Below, piece by piece: positions 41,320-48,820 of a stretch of DNA of 48,820 nt. Numbering within the stretch: the stretch's first letter is position 1; each line of letters starts with the position of its first letter. The notes under the pieces were generated by a model, which saw only the letters and a program-made list of their open reading frames with translations, did no database searches and was not told where the DNA came from. Source of the DNA: JBFHFS01 sp041583495 (GTDB lineage: Bacteria > Bacteroidota > Bacteroidia > Bacteroidales > Marinilabiliaceae); contig JBFHFS010000038.1 of assembly GCA_041583495.1 (NCBI GenBank), forward strand, positions 1 through 48,820, read 5' to 3'. The position numbers were made by a program, and so were the translations under genes.

Positions 41320-43926
41320 CTATTTCAACACCTTAAAATGATAGAATCGGAAGTCGGCCTTTTGGGCAATTTTCAAACCAATTTCGCCCTTACTGCCTAC
41401 CGACACCTCCTCTTCTAAACCGGTCATAACATCCGATAATTGCAGCCGCTTATTTCTCAGGAAGCGGAGGGGTAACCTCTTTTCGGCTTCAGGATTATTG
41501 AGCTCTCTAAATACCATCAGATAGCCTTCCGAAAAATTCGCATTGATCCATTGAAAACCCGTCCAGGCTCCATTGTTGGGTTCCTCGCCAACAGGAAACA
41601 CATATTGTTGATACATATTTTCCCTATGGGCTTTGTACCTGGCCAGCAGTGCCTTAATTTCCTCTTTAGCCTTCCCGGAATAAAGATGCGTCTCCTGGAA
41701 AAACAAAGGGGTACCAACCAAACCAATGGCCACAGCATAGGGATGATTGTACAGATAGGCATCGCTCAACACCCGGTCGACCCGATCAATATTCTGAATA
41801 GAGGTCTGAAACCGGTTAACATTGGTGTATTTACTCAACTGCCAGATATCGCGAAGCACCAGAGAGGGAACATAAACCGCATTCCCGGGAACTTTGGGCT
41901 TCCGGTTTTCGAGGTAGATGCAGCCATACTCTTTTGCCCAGAAGTACCCGTAACGGGGGGCATTCTCGGTCACATCCCAGTTAACGCGAACCTTATGGTT
42001 GGTATAGTTTACAAACGACCGTATTTTTTTCATAAGGTCGTCCATCTGCCTGTGGGTTCCCAAATCGGCGAAATCCAGTTTATAGGTAACAAACCCAGCC
42101 TGATCGTAGTTCCACTTTAGCGCCTCCAGGGTGATGGGTTGCGCAGCCGCCCAAAGGCCAAGCTTAACCCCTGTTTCATCCGATTTGGCCACGACACGCT
42201 TCCAACCTTCCGGGTACCAGTCATCCCGCACCTGCCAATTAAGATCCGCACTATTGGCCTTTCCCTTATTCCTTTCCGCCGCCGGGATAGCTGCCGACTG
42301 CCACCCGTCATCAATTTGCTGAATGTCAATCCCCAGCTCCTTCTGGCTTTCCAGTTCTATCAAAACATTCTCTTCTTTGGAAGCCTCCCTGCCATGGTCG
42401 GAGCCCCAGGTATTGGACTGAATATAGATGTCCCTGGTTGTATCCACCGGATAACGAGCTCTGTCGAATTCCTTAATCGCCAGCTCCATCTCATCCTGAC
42501 CGCCATCGTAAAGTATGGCCCACGAGGCCCAGCACCAGGAATATTCGTCCCTTAAAATCTCTTGAGGGAACAAGGAAGTCCCGGTATTGGAGATGCCCTC
42601 CGGGGTCAATTCGAACCCACCGGTATCCACCCCGTACTGGTTGGCACATTTATGCGATTCCTTAACAATTACCAGTCCCTTATTATTTTTGTGAAGCCCC
42701 ACCAGGTTGCTCCAGTTATTGTAAATGGGCAACTCAGCCAATTCCGTTTCCACCTCTTTTACCAAAGGTGTTTCCGGCTTATTTCGATGCTGGGTATCGT
42801 TGTAATAGCCAATAAACTTTGCCAGAAAGCCCTTGGTGTTGACCGGAATGTAGTCGACACGGCCCGTTGGGATTAATTTATCCCCGGTGATGGGAACGCC
42901 ACAATCCACATAACCCACCAAAGTGGTTCCCGATGGCGGGCTTTGTTTCAACTCGGCAATTCGTTCCTCAAGGCCATTGTTGATGACAACCTCAGCTCCC
43001 GCTTCTTCGTAGAGAAAGATCTCCGACACCACTGCTTTTTTCCCGTTTATTTTTTCAAATAATATCCGAAAAGAGCCATCCATCAGGACTTCGGAGGGCA
43101 GGTCGAGTATTTTCGTCCCGAAGGGAGCCTGGTCTCGTTTAAAATTTGGGAGTTCTGCTTTTTCCAGGAGTCGGGATTTCTTTTCGCCATCCACACTTGT
43201 CACCCACACATTCTGGCTAATACCATCCCCATCGAAATCCCACCAGGTAAAGCCTATCGTATACTTCTTACCTCTATCCAGGCCTTTGATATGGTACTCT
43301 ACTCTTTGACTATCCTGGGTTGAAGCAGCAATTGAGGCAGCCGTATAAGCAGCCGCTTTGTAGCTCCTTACCAACCGCCCCTGAACAAGATTGAATTCGA
43401 CTCCTGCTATGGTTTGAAGCTTTGCCTCGCTCAGATATTTGGCCCCGTTTCCCTTAATAAACAATTGGGTCCGGATACCCGGGGCCCCGGGATAAACCCA
43501 AATAACATATTTCACAAACGTTTCAACCTCCGGATATTCAAACTCGGCCTCCACCCTGATATGCTCGGACGTAAATCCTTCATCATCGGCTACAGCAGCA
43601 CTAAGACTGATCAGTTTGGCCCGGGATTGATCGTCCAGCAAACCATAATAAGCCCAATCACATAGAAATTCTGGCTGACTATTATAATAGATCAGGCCAT
43701 TCTGAGAATTCTCGAGAGAGATGGTTCTCAGGCCGGCGTGGGTCAACGCCCAGGTACGTTTAACTTTTCCGGTACTAACGATTAAATTGTTATCTGTTGT
43801 AGTGACTTCAGCCCCTGATAATTGAGCTTTAATCTCTTTCAAACCATTTTCCTGTTTACAGCCCGTAATAACAAATAGTAACAACATTACCCACAAACCA
43901 ATTCGGGATGGACGCATAGATCTCAT
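41320..43926 (-). CDS. Alpha-galactosidase-like lipoprotein, GH36/clan GH-D type
   Basis: 868 residues with a lipoprotein signal (Cys23 after LLFVITG); the ATG at 43917 is an equally good start. An N-terminal beta region (about 25-330), which includes an NPCBM/sensor-like segment (SIAASTQDSQRVEYHIKGLDRGKKYTIGFTWWDFDGDG, in part), is followed by a TIM barrel. Catalytic candidates are Asp in TYKLDFADLG (about residue 617) as nucleophile and Asp in VRVNWDVTENAPRYGYFWA (about 650) as acid/base. Their placement fits retaining alpha-galactosidase-like enzymes of clan GH-D (GH27/31/36/97), with GH36 or a GH36-like family most likely. Periplasmic or surface-anchored action on alpha-linked galactosides is probable. 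It is not linked to the SusCD operon. Confidence 0.75.
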   Translation of the reverse strand: MRSMRPSRIGLWVMLLLFVITGCKQENGLKEIKAQLSGAEVTTTDNNLIVSTGKVKRTWALTHAGLRTISLENSQNGLIYYNSQPEFLCDWAYYGLLDDQSRAKLISLSAAVADDEGFTSEHIRVEAEFEYPEVETFVKYVIWVYPGAPGIRTQLFIKGNGAKYLSEAKLQTIAGVEFNLVQGRLVRSYKAAAYTAASIAASTQDSQRVEYHIKGLDRGKKYTIGFTWWDFDGDGISQNVWVTSVDGEKKSRLLEKAELPNFKRDQAPFGTKILDLPSEVLMDGSFRILFEKINGKKAVVSEIFLYEEAGAEVVINNGLEERIAELKQSPPSGTTLVGYVDCGVPITGDKLIPTGRVDYIPVNTKGFLAKFIGYYNDTQHRNKPETPLVKEVETELAELPIYNNWSNLVGLHKNNKGLVIVKESHKCANQYGVDTGGFELTPEGISNTGTSLFPQEILRDEYSWCWASWAILYDGGQDEMELAIKEFDRARYPVDTTRDIYIQSNTWGSDHGREASKEENVLIELESQKELGIDIQQIDDGWQSAAIPAAERNKGKANSADLNWQVRDDWYPEGWKRVVAKSDETGVKLGLWAAAQPITLEALKWNYDQAGFVTYKLDFADLGTHRQMDDLMKKIRSFVNYTNHKVRVNWDVTENAPRYGYFWAKEYGCIYLENRKPKVPGNAVYVPSLVLRDIWQLSKYTNVNRFQTSIQNIDRVDRVLSDAYLYNHPYAVAIGLVGTPLFFQETHLYSGKAKEEIKALLARYKAHRENMYQQYVFPVGEEPNNGAWTGFQWINANFSEGYLMVFRELNNPEAEKRLPLRFLRNKRLQLSDVMTGLEEEVSVGSKGEIGLKIAQKADFRFYHFKVLK

Positions 43927-44158
43927 TTTTCAAGTTCTCTTAAGTACAACAACAGCATTTAAGTCACTCAAATTTAACCTTTTATTTTCTATTTTTAAAC
44001 CACCCGGATTTAAGGAAGCGCACACAAGATGCATCCGGGAAGAAGCAGACCCATATAATGTGGTCTGTCCGTCCGCGGCAACGCAGCAATGGGTTTAGTG
44101 TAAAAAAAAAATTGGGTTAGGGTTTTGTCCAAACGACCGGCTTAAGGCACAGGCACTT

Positions 44159-44455
44159 TTAAAAGAAGGTGTATAAAACATTTTGATTTTGATCCACCTG
44201 TTTTGCGTATAAGATATGATCCGTATAACCGATCCAAACCTCTGTTAAATCGGTTAAAATATATACGTAAATATGGATCCCACTACCAACATCTTTGTCC
44301 GGTTCTCCAAATGCTGCTACAATGGCGTCATAATCCATGTCAACCGTTAAAGAAGTCTGGAAGTCATCAAAAGTCAAACGCTTATCATCAGCATTCTCAT
44401 TGCTACATGATATCGAAAGACTGATGCACAAAAGGATTATACCGAAAGCTTTCAT
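44159..44455 (-). CDS. Small BamE/SmpA-like lipoprotein
   Basis: 98 residues with a lipoprotein signal (Cys17 in SISCSNEN). The mature part has the BamE-type alpha-alpha-beta pattern: LTFDDFQTSLTVDMDYDAIVAAFGEPDKDVGSG in part, with the FGEPD turn, then strands IHIYVYILTDLTEVWIGYTD and ILYAKQVDQ. This fold is shared by outer-membrane assembly lipoproteins and many unrelated small lipoproteins; a specific role is not assignable. It lies 27 bp after the FemAB-like gene on the same strand, so they may be co-expressed. Confidence 0.7.
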   Translation of the reverse strand: MKAFGIILLCISLSISCSNENADDKRLTFDDFQTSLTVDMDYDAIVAAFGEPDKDVGSGIHIYVYILTDLTEVWIGYTDHILYAKQVDQNQNVLYTFF

Positions 44456-44481
44456 TATACCCGGTTTTAGCTCCTTGAACT

Positions 44482-45585
44482 TTATTTCTTAACCTCCTGA
44501 ACTCTATATAAATTATACAGCTGTTTGTTATAGGGATAATCCCAACAGCCCATTCTATGAAAAAGATTTCCACCAAATCCTTTCTTAAAAACATGTACTC
44601 CATGTAAAGGATGAGCCTGATTTAAATTAGGGGCAGAGCCAAACATATCATATTCTGAGCACCCCCTCTCTTTCGCCATTCGTATAGATTCCCATTGCAA
44701 AGAATAGCTGGCCATTAAATTTTCTTTACAGGATGTTGATGCGCCATATAAATATGTTCCGCGTTTCTTTGACAAAACTAAAAACATTGAAGAAAGAAAA
44801 GTGCCGTTATAATCAGCCATTAACATTTTAACGGTTACTCCTTTTTTACTGTTGTCCTGATTTTTTAAAATGGCCGCGAAGTATTCTTGATTTTGTGCTG
44901 GTAGTTCATGTCTAATGGCTGTTTCAAGATATAATTTGTACCACTCTCCAATCTGGTCAATTCCATATTCACGCACCCTGATTCCCATCTTATTGGCTTT
45001 TCGTACGTTATATCTTGTATTGTATCTCATATTATAGAGGATATCCTGCTCTTTTGGCGTCAAATCAAGAAAAAAGGTGTTTTTGGGCAAATGATCCTCT
45101 ATGCTTTTATGTAGGTTCCAATTAATCGTATTAAAGTTTAGCCTATATTCCTGAGTCTTATTGGGTGGTGGCCCAATCCAATTTCCAGAATTGTCAAAAT
45201 ACGCCTCTTCAAGGGCCCACTGATTCTCCCAAATCAAATCATAACGAATAAAAATACACGATGGGGGAAGATGTGGTTTAATAGTTTCAGATAATTGTTC
45301 TAAAAACAATCCCTGGTTTTCCAATGTAGGGACCAATTTAGGTCCGTAGGGAATATAGGCAAAACAATTACTATTATCTACATACTTTATTAAGACTAAT
45401 AAATCTTCATTTATTTTATCTAAAGAGCTACCTCTACCAAACAATAAGTCTTTCGAAATTGTCAATTCAAACCCCTTTGGTATAAATCCCTGATTTCTTT
45501 TTACACGTGCCCAAAAAGGAGTTTGAGGCAATACATTCGTGCTCTTAAATTCAGCAATAGCCTTTTTCTCTAAAGTAAAAATCAT
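44482..45585 (-). CDS. FemAB-like aminoacyltransferase
   Basis: About 367 residues from the ATG at 45585. Features of the FemA/FemX fold (two GNAT-like domains) are visible: LPQTPFWARVKRNQGF near the start, then the FAYIPYGPKLVP motif, ILYNMRYNTRYNVRKANKMGIRVREYG (about 190-215), VKMLMADYNGTFLSSMFLVLSKKRGTYLYGAST and YDMFGSAPNLNQAHPLHGVHVFKKGFGG at the end (all quoted in pieces). In Gram-positives such enzymes add amino acids to the peptidoglycan stem using aminoacyl-tRNA. In Bacteroidota related enzymes are of uncertain substrate and may modify envelope components. The helical coiled arm of FemX is not evident, so function is uncertain. Confidence 0.8.
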   Translation of the reverse strand: MIFTLEKKAIAEFKSTNVLPQTPFWARVKRNQGFIPKGFELTISKDLLFGRGSSLDKINEDLLVLIKYVDNSNCFAYIPYGPKLVPTLENQGLFLEQLSETIKPHLPPSCIFIRYDLIWENQWALEEAYFDNSGNWIGPPPNKTQEYRLNFNTINWNLHKSIEDHLPKNTFFLDLTPKEQDILYNMRYNTRYNVRKANKMGIRVREYGIDQIGEWYKLYLETAIRHELPAQNQEYFAAILKNQDNSKKGVTVKMLMADYNGTFLSSMFLVLSKKRGTYLYGASTSCKENLMASYSLQWESIRMAKERGCSEYDMFGSAPNLNQAHPLHGVHVFKKGFGGNLFHRMGCWDYPYNKQLYNLYRVQEVKK

Positions 45586-45934
45586 CCCTTTTTGCCACAA
45601 AATTAAAGAATCAAATACTTTATATGAAATTTAGGCTGGTTTTGATCGCTGCCTTAAACAGGGCCCCAAAATTAAGTTCAATTGCCGCTACATTCTTTCC
45701 GGCTTGTGGTAATGGGCTCACAAAAAAACGGCAAAGCTGACACCCCCCCAAACCGAAAAGTAATCTCACGTATTCAAGACCGGCACTTTTAAAACCCAAT
45801 GAAAATAGCTGTTTGTTGGTAAGATCCACTCATACACTACGAGAAGAAAAATACAAAAGGCACACAACACAATAACGGTTAGAGTTAATCGCACAGGGAA
45901 ATATTTTCACCGCCCAAAAAATCTTAATTACCTC

Positions 45935-45958
45935 AAAACAATAATTTTTTATTGTTTT
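45935..45958. promoter_or_regulatory. Perfect 10-bp palindrome upstream of the DUF2975/XRE pair
   Basis: AAAACAATAA (45935-45944), loop TTTT, TTATTGTTTT (45949-45958). It lies 51 bp before the DUF2975 start and could be an operator for the XRE regulator encoded second in the pair, or a terminator for the opposite direction. Confidence 0.5.
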
Positions 45959-46009
45959 TCGATACTTTTTCTTAGATTTACGTAAAAATAATGTCCGGAA
46001 TTTCCAATT

Positions 46010-46486
46010 ATGAAAAATTCAGTTTTATTTAAATCATTGATCGATATCTTTTTCCTTCTTCATGTAATAGGATTCATTGCCATTCTATTTAAGATCCCGG
46101 TTGGATTTATCGATGTCAAAAATATAGAGCCTCCTCTATTGGGGGATTGGACTATTCTGGCAATTAATATTCTTGTTTACTTTATATTTTTAAGGGGATT
46201 ATTTTTTCTGAGAAAAATGGCAAGAATTTTTTTGTCACAGAATCACCTTTCCGGATCAGCAGTAAACTATATGAAAACATGCGGAAATCAGTTTATATAC
46301 GCGGGTTTGATCTCAATCCTGACAGTGCTGACTGATAAACTTTTGAACTTAAATATTGAACCTGTTTTTAAGTCACTTTCCATTACTCCCATATTTTTAA
46401 TGATTGTGGGATTATTTTTTGTTATCCAAAGCAAGACTTTCTCACAAGCTATTAGAATTAAAAATGAAAATGATTTGATGGTATAA
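46010..46486 (+). CDS. DUF2975 family membrane protein
   Basis: 158 residues with four membrane spans (about 10-30, 42-65, 95-115 and 125-145) and the family-typical RGLFFLRKMARIFLSQNH loop after the second span. DUF2975 proteins are regularly encoded with a small Cro/C1 regulator, as here. Cellular role unknown. Confidence 0.8.
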   Translation: MKNSVLFKSLIDIFFLLHVIGFIAILFKIPVGFIDVKNIEPPLLGDWTILAINILVYFIFLRGLFFLRKMARIFLSQNHLSGSAVNYMKTCGNQFIYAGLISILTVLTDKLLNLNIEPVFKSLSITPIFLMIVGLFFVIQSKTFSQAIRIKNENDLMV

Positions 46487-46488
46487 TT

Positions 46489-46728
46489 ATGGCTATACTA
46501 ATAAATCTTGATTTGATGCTTGTCAAGCGTAAAATGAAAAGCTATGAACTTGCGAGCATAATAGGAATTACGAATGCTAATTTTTCGATTTTGAAATCAG
46601 GAAAAGCAAAAGCCATTCGATTATCAACGCTTGATGCCATTTGCAAAGCACTTGACTGTCAACCAGGTGACATTCTGGAGTACGCCAGTGACGACCCCAA
46701 TCGCACTGGTGACGAGCCTTATGTTTAA
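46489..46728 (+). CDS. XRE/YozG-type HTH regulator
   Basis: 79 residues, almost entirely a helix-turn-helix: INLDLMLVKRKMKSYELASIIGITNANFSILKSGKAKAIRLSTLDAICKALDCQPGDILEY in pieces, with the YozG-like closing CQPGDILEY. It starts 2 bp after the DUF2975 stop, so the two form an operon. It probably represses its own operon, possibly through the palindrome at 45935-45958. Confidence 0.85.
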   Translation: MAILINLDLMLVKRKMKSYELASIIGITNANFSILKSGKAKAIRLSTLDAICKALDCQPGDILEYASDDPNRTGDEPYV

Positions 46729-47057
46729 TTTATAGCAGGAGCCTTTGCCACCCGGCAAACAGGCTTTCTCCACCGCCCGGTGCATTTACCTTATATGCAC
46801 ACTCCTCCCCGACGTTTGGCCGTTACAATGCCCCCCCTGTCGATAAAATCCCCTCAACGGTAGATTATCATTCAGCACTATGCTTTTTAGGCTTAGTTTT
46901 GAGCCATCGGGTAAATCATCAAAAAGCAGCAGACAGGAAACGAGCCCCACAAAAAAACGGGGCAGGCTATCCCGCTATGGGACGACCGGATAGTGACAAC
47001 TGAAGGGAAAAATCACACAAAAGACTAAGAAGGATTCCTTTTTAACAATGAAAACCA
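46729..47057. other. Spacer with GCCCGGTGCA word and short repeated motif
   Basis: Holds GCCCGGTGCA near 46782, the reverse complement of the TGCACCGG core seen in the 5-13 kb spacers, and a CAGGCTATCCCGCT word near 46967 that recurs in modified form near 48562. No gene recognised. Confidence 0.4.
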
Positions 47058-47837
47058 ATGACCATATTCTTCCGAAAAATCCAAAAGAAACTACGTCCCG
47101 AAAGCAAACTCAGTAAATACCTGTTGTACAAAATCGAAGAAATTGCACTTATTGTTATTGGTATCTTAATAGCAATGTCCATTGACAATTGGAATGATGA
47201 AAGGAAAAAGAAGATACTGGAACATGAAATTCTAACCGAAATTCAGACCAATTTAAAAACTGATCTGGAAGACCATCAGCAAAACATACTTTTTCTGGAA
47301 AAGCGATTAAAGGGATCCGAAGAATTGCTTGAGAACATAAAATCATCCCCACAGTTCATTGACTCCATCGGGCCAAAAATAGGTTTTATTGCCAGTGCAG
47401 CGCCACATATCAATCCGGTTTTTACGGGTTACAACAAAATGCTTTCAACCGATCCCGAAGTCATTTCTTGCGATAGCATCAGAGCTCAAATCTCCTTCGT
47501 TTATGAAAACCATTACAAATGGTTGTCAAATATATTTAATGAGATGTTTCTCACCCAAACAGCATCTCTAACCCAATTGATTTTAAAAAACTTCATCATC
47601 AAAGAATCAGATTCTCTAATCCCGATTTATGAACCTAAAAATTTCAGGGAATTAAAGAGCAACACATTTTTTTTGACAAGCCTTGAAACACACATGAAAC
47701 ATTGGGAAATGATTGAGTTAAGATATAAGGATTACATTGCAGAGGTCGAAAAAGTGATCCAAAATATAGATATAAAAATAACCAGGAGAGCCCCCCCGCT
47801 AACCCCAAAAGCCTCAGACATAACCGCCCACAACTGA
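47058..47837 (+). CDS. DUF6090 family membrane protein
   Basis: 259 residues. The N-terminus is family-typical: a short basic part (FFRKIQKKLRPESKLSKYLLY), a membrane span (about 28-45, EEIALIVIGILIAMSIDNWN) with the conserved IDNWN, then a long charged coiled region (ERKKKILEHEILTEIQTNLKTDLEDHQQ in part). The cytoplasmic or periplasmic remainder is helical without known catalytic motifs. Function unknown; common in Bacteroidota. Confidence 0.85.
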   Translation: MTIFFRKIQKKLRPESKLSKYLLYKIEEIALIVIGILIAMSIDNWNDERKKKILEHEILTEIQTNLKTDLEDHQQNILFLEKRLKGSEELLENIKSSPQFIDSIGPKIGFIASAAPHINPVFTGYNKMLSTDPEVISCDSIRAQISFVYENHYKWLSNIFNEMFLTQTASLTQLILKNFIIKESDSLIPIYEPKNFRELKSNTFFLTSLETHMKHWEMIELRYKDYIAEVEKVIQNIDIKITRRAPPLTPKASDITAHN

Positions 47838-48251
47838 TTTCAACCCCTGGCTCGATCAAGCCCCGAGACCAAGGCACTCCCTCCTCCTTGGCCAGTCCGG
47901 GAGGTTACCCCCTGGCTTCCGGCCCCTTTGGGCAGACTGAATTAACCCCCGGGGTCACCCCTGCCGACGACGTTTTTATGCCAGGGGCTGCCTGCTCCAA
48001 CGCCTTCAATATGACATAGACGCCACATCCAATTTACCGATTGGTTTAGCAGCTTTATAAGTTGGACGATAAAACTGCCCCAACTGTCGATTTCATTTTA
48101 ATATCGGAACCTGACCAAATATATTTGTATCAATATAGTCCGCAAACATGGTGCTATAAAGACAAAAAAAAGCCATTAACCCTGGTGCGCAATATTGATT
48201 ATACCTTTTAGATAATACAGGTGATTATTTCTTTACCCATAAAATAAAAAT
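47838..48251. other. GC-richer spacer, no gene seen
   Basis: Contains imperfect G/C-rich inverted words (for example CCAAGG...CCTTGG near 47870) but no clear terminator with T-tract, and no protein-like frame. Confidence 0.4.
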
Positions 48252-48446
48252 ATGAAACGGAATGATGGTGTTAAAAGCAAGGAGATGAGAAGCGATCCCA
48301 CAATCTTTAAAAACTATTCGTTCAAAACCCCACAACAAAAAGTGAATTTCGAACATCATTTTATTGTGCCCTGGGAACGGGTTGAAGAGGATGACCTCCT
48401 GAAAATTCTGAAGGAAAAAAACAACCTTCCAAACAATTGGCTTTAA
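48252..48446 (+). CDS. Small hypothetical protein
   Basis: 64 residues, charged and soluble, no recognised motif; it contains FKTPQQKVNFEHHFIVPWERVEEDDLLKIL, quoted in part. It stands alone between two larger genes in a plus-strand run and has normal composition, so it could be real, but there is no family support. Confidence 0.4.
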   Translation: MKRNDGVKSKEMRSDPTIFKNYSFKTPQQKVNFEHHFIVPWERVEEDDLLKILKEKNNLPNNWL

Positions 48447-48620
48447 CTACCAGTCCATTTGTAATAGAAATGGTTTTGGTAACGATGGTTGTTGCAAAAA
48501 AGGGATTGACCAGTTCTCCAGCAAGTGTGCGGGAGGGGCTCCCGATAAAAATGATCGGGACAGGTTATCCCGCTTTGGCGGGACAAATTAGAGACGATGA
48601 AAAAACAAAATATAGCCATA

Positions 48621-48820
48621 TGAAAAAGATAAGCCTGATCATTACAGCATTACTCCTGTTGGCATTTTACGCCTGTCGTGAAGACGATTTAGTGGTTGAA
48701 AACGAAGAGGAAGAAGAAATTGTCGATACGGCCGATTATTCTGACTGGGACGACGCCACCCACAGTGAAGATGCTGAACTAAATTACGATGTGGTCTTTA
48801 ACCAGAACGAAGTGCTGCGC
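48621..48820 (+). CDS. CotH-like lipoprotein, 5' part only
   Basis: The gene runs off the window; 66 codons are visible. A lipoprotein signal (Cys19 after LLLAFYA) is followed by an acidic linker and the start of a CotH-kinase-like domain, read as YSDWDDATHSEDAELNYDVVFNQNEVLR, quoted in part; the D-W-x2-x-THS and NYDVVFNQNEV words are typical of the CotH family N-terminus. CotH proteins are protein kinase-like and often surface-exposed. A short repeated element lies just upstream (48545-48595). Confidence 0.75.

Overview
The window looks like chromosomal DNA of a Bacteroidota bacterium, most likely a marine or sediment member of the Marinilabiliales/Prolixibacteraceae type. The reasons are a SusC/SusD pair, many short-signal lipoproteins, a Nudix-winged-helix sugar regulator, Bacteroidota-only families (DUF4834, DUF5007, DUF6090), promoters of the TTTG-N20/21-TAnnTTTG type and little use of Shine-Dalgarno sequences. 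The species assignment is inference. No rRNA, tRNA, CRISPR array, transposase, integrase or phage gene was seen.

Layout. 1-4.8 kb: a duplicated NTF2-like lipoprotein, a small membrane protein, a Crp/Fnr regulator and a secreted propeller plus F5/8C protein. 4.8-13.4 kb: an AT-rich accessory stretch of short, mostly minus-strand, mostly unrelated genes (membrane protein, YdeI-like protein, barrel-like lipoprotein, trypsin-like lipoprotein, DUF4160/DUF2442-XRE pair, TIM-barrel lipoprotein, polytopic membrane protein). They are separated by a family of related intergenic repeats. Four copies sit 25-75 bp upstream of four start codons, two of them in a nearly 260-bp form, and several contain covarying hairpins. 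This cassette-like array is the most unusual structure in the window. 13.4-14.2 kb: a PEBP protein with its own promoter and terminator.

14.4-19.9 kb: a mannitol utilisation locus. It contains an NCS1-type permease, a small membrane protein, mannitol 2-dehydrogenase and fructokinase, transcribed away from a Nudix-wHTH regulator. Both divergent promoters can be read, and an inverted repeat brackets the operon's -7 box. Expected flow: mannitol is taken up, oxidised to fructose and phosphorylated to fructose 6-phosphate.

20-27.7 kb: a membrane-anchored MutS-like ATPase, a run of small DUF1801/YdeI/DUF2200 genes (one with a CDGSH iron-sulfur motif), and two paralogous outer-membrane barrel proteins, one carrying WG repeats. 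27.7-30.2 kb: a housekeeping operon of dCMP deaminase, S41 C-terminal processing protease and DUF4834. 30.7-32.5 kb: a secreted S15 Xaa-Pro peptidase. 33-39.6 kb: a complete four-gene SusC-SusD-fasciclin-DUF5007 operon closed by a strong terminator. 40.6-48.8 kb: MarC, a lipoprotein of GH36/clan GH-D type, a BamE-like lipoprotein, a FemAB-like transferase, a DUF2975/XRE pair, a DUF6090 protein, and the start of a CotH-like lipoprotein cut by the window edge. Mannitol use, a GH-D glycosidase and a Sus-type importer together fit a degrader of algal or plant material, but the substrates of the SusCD system cannot be read from this sequence.
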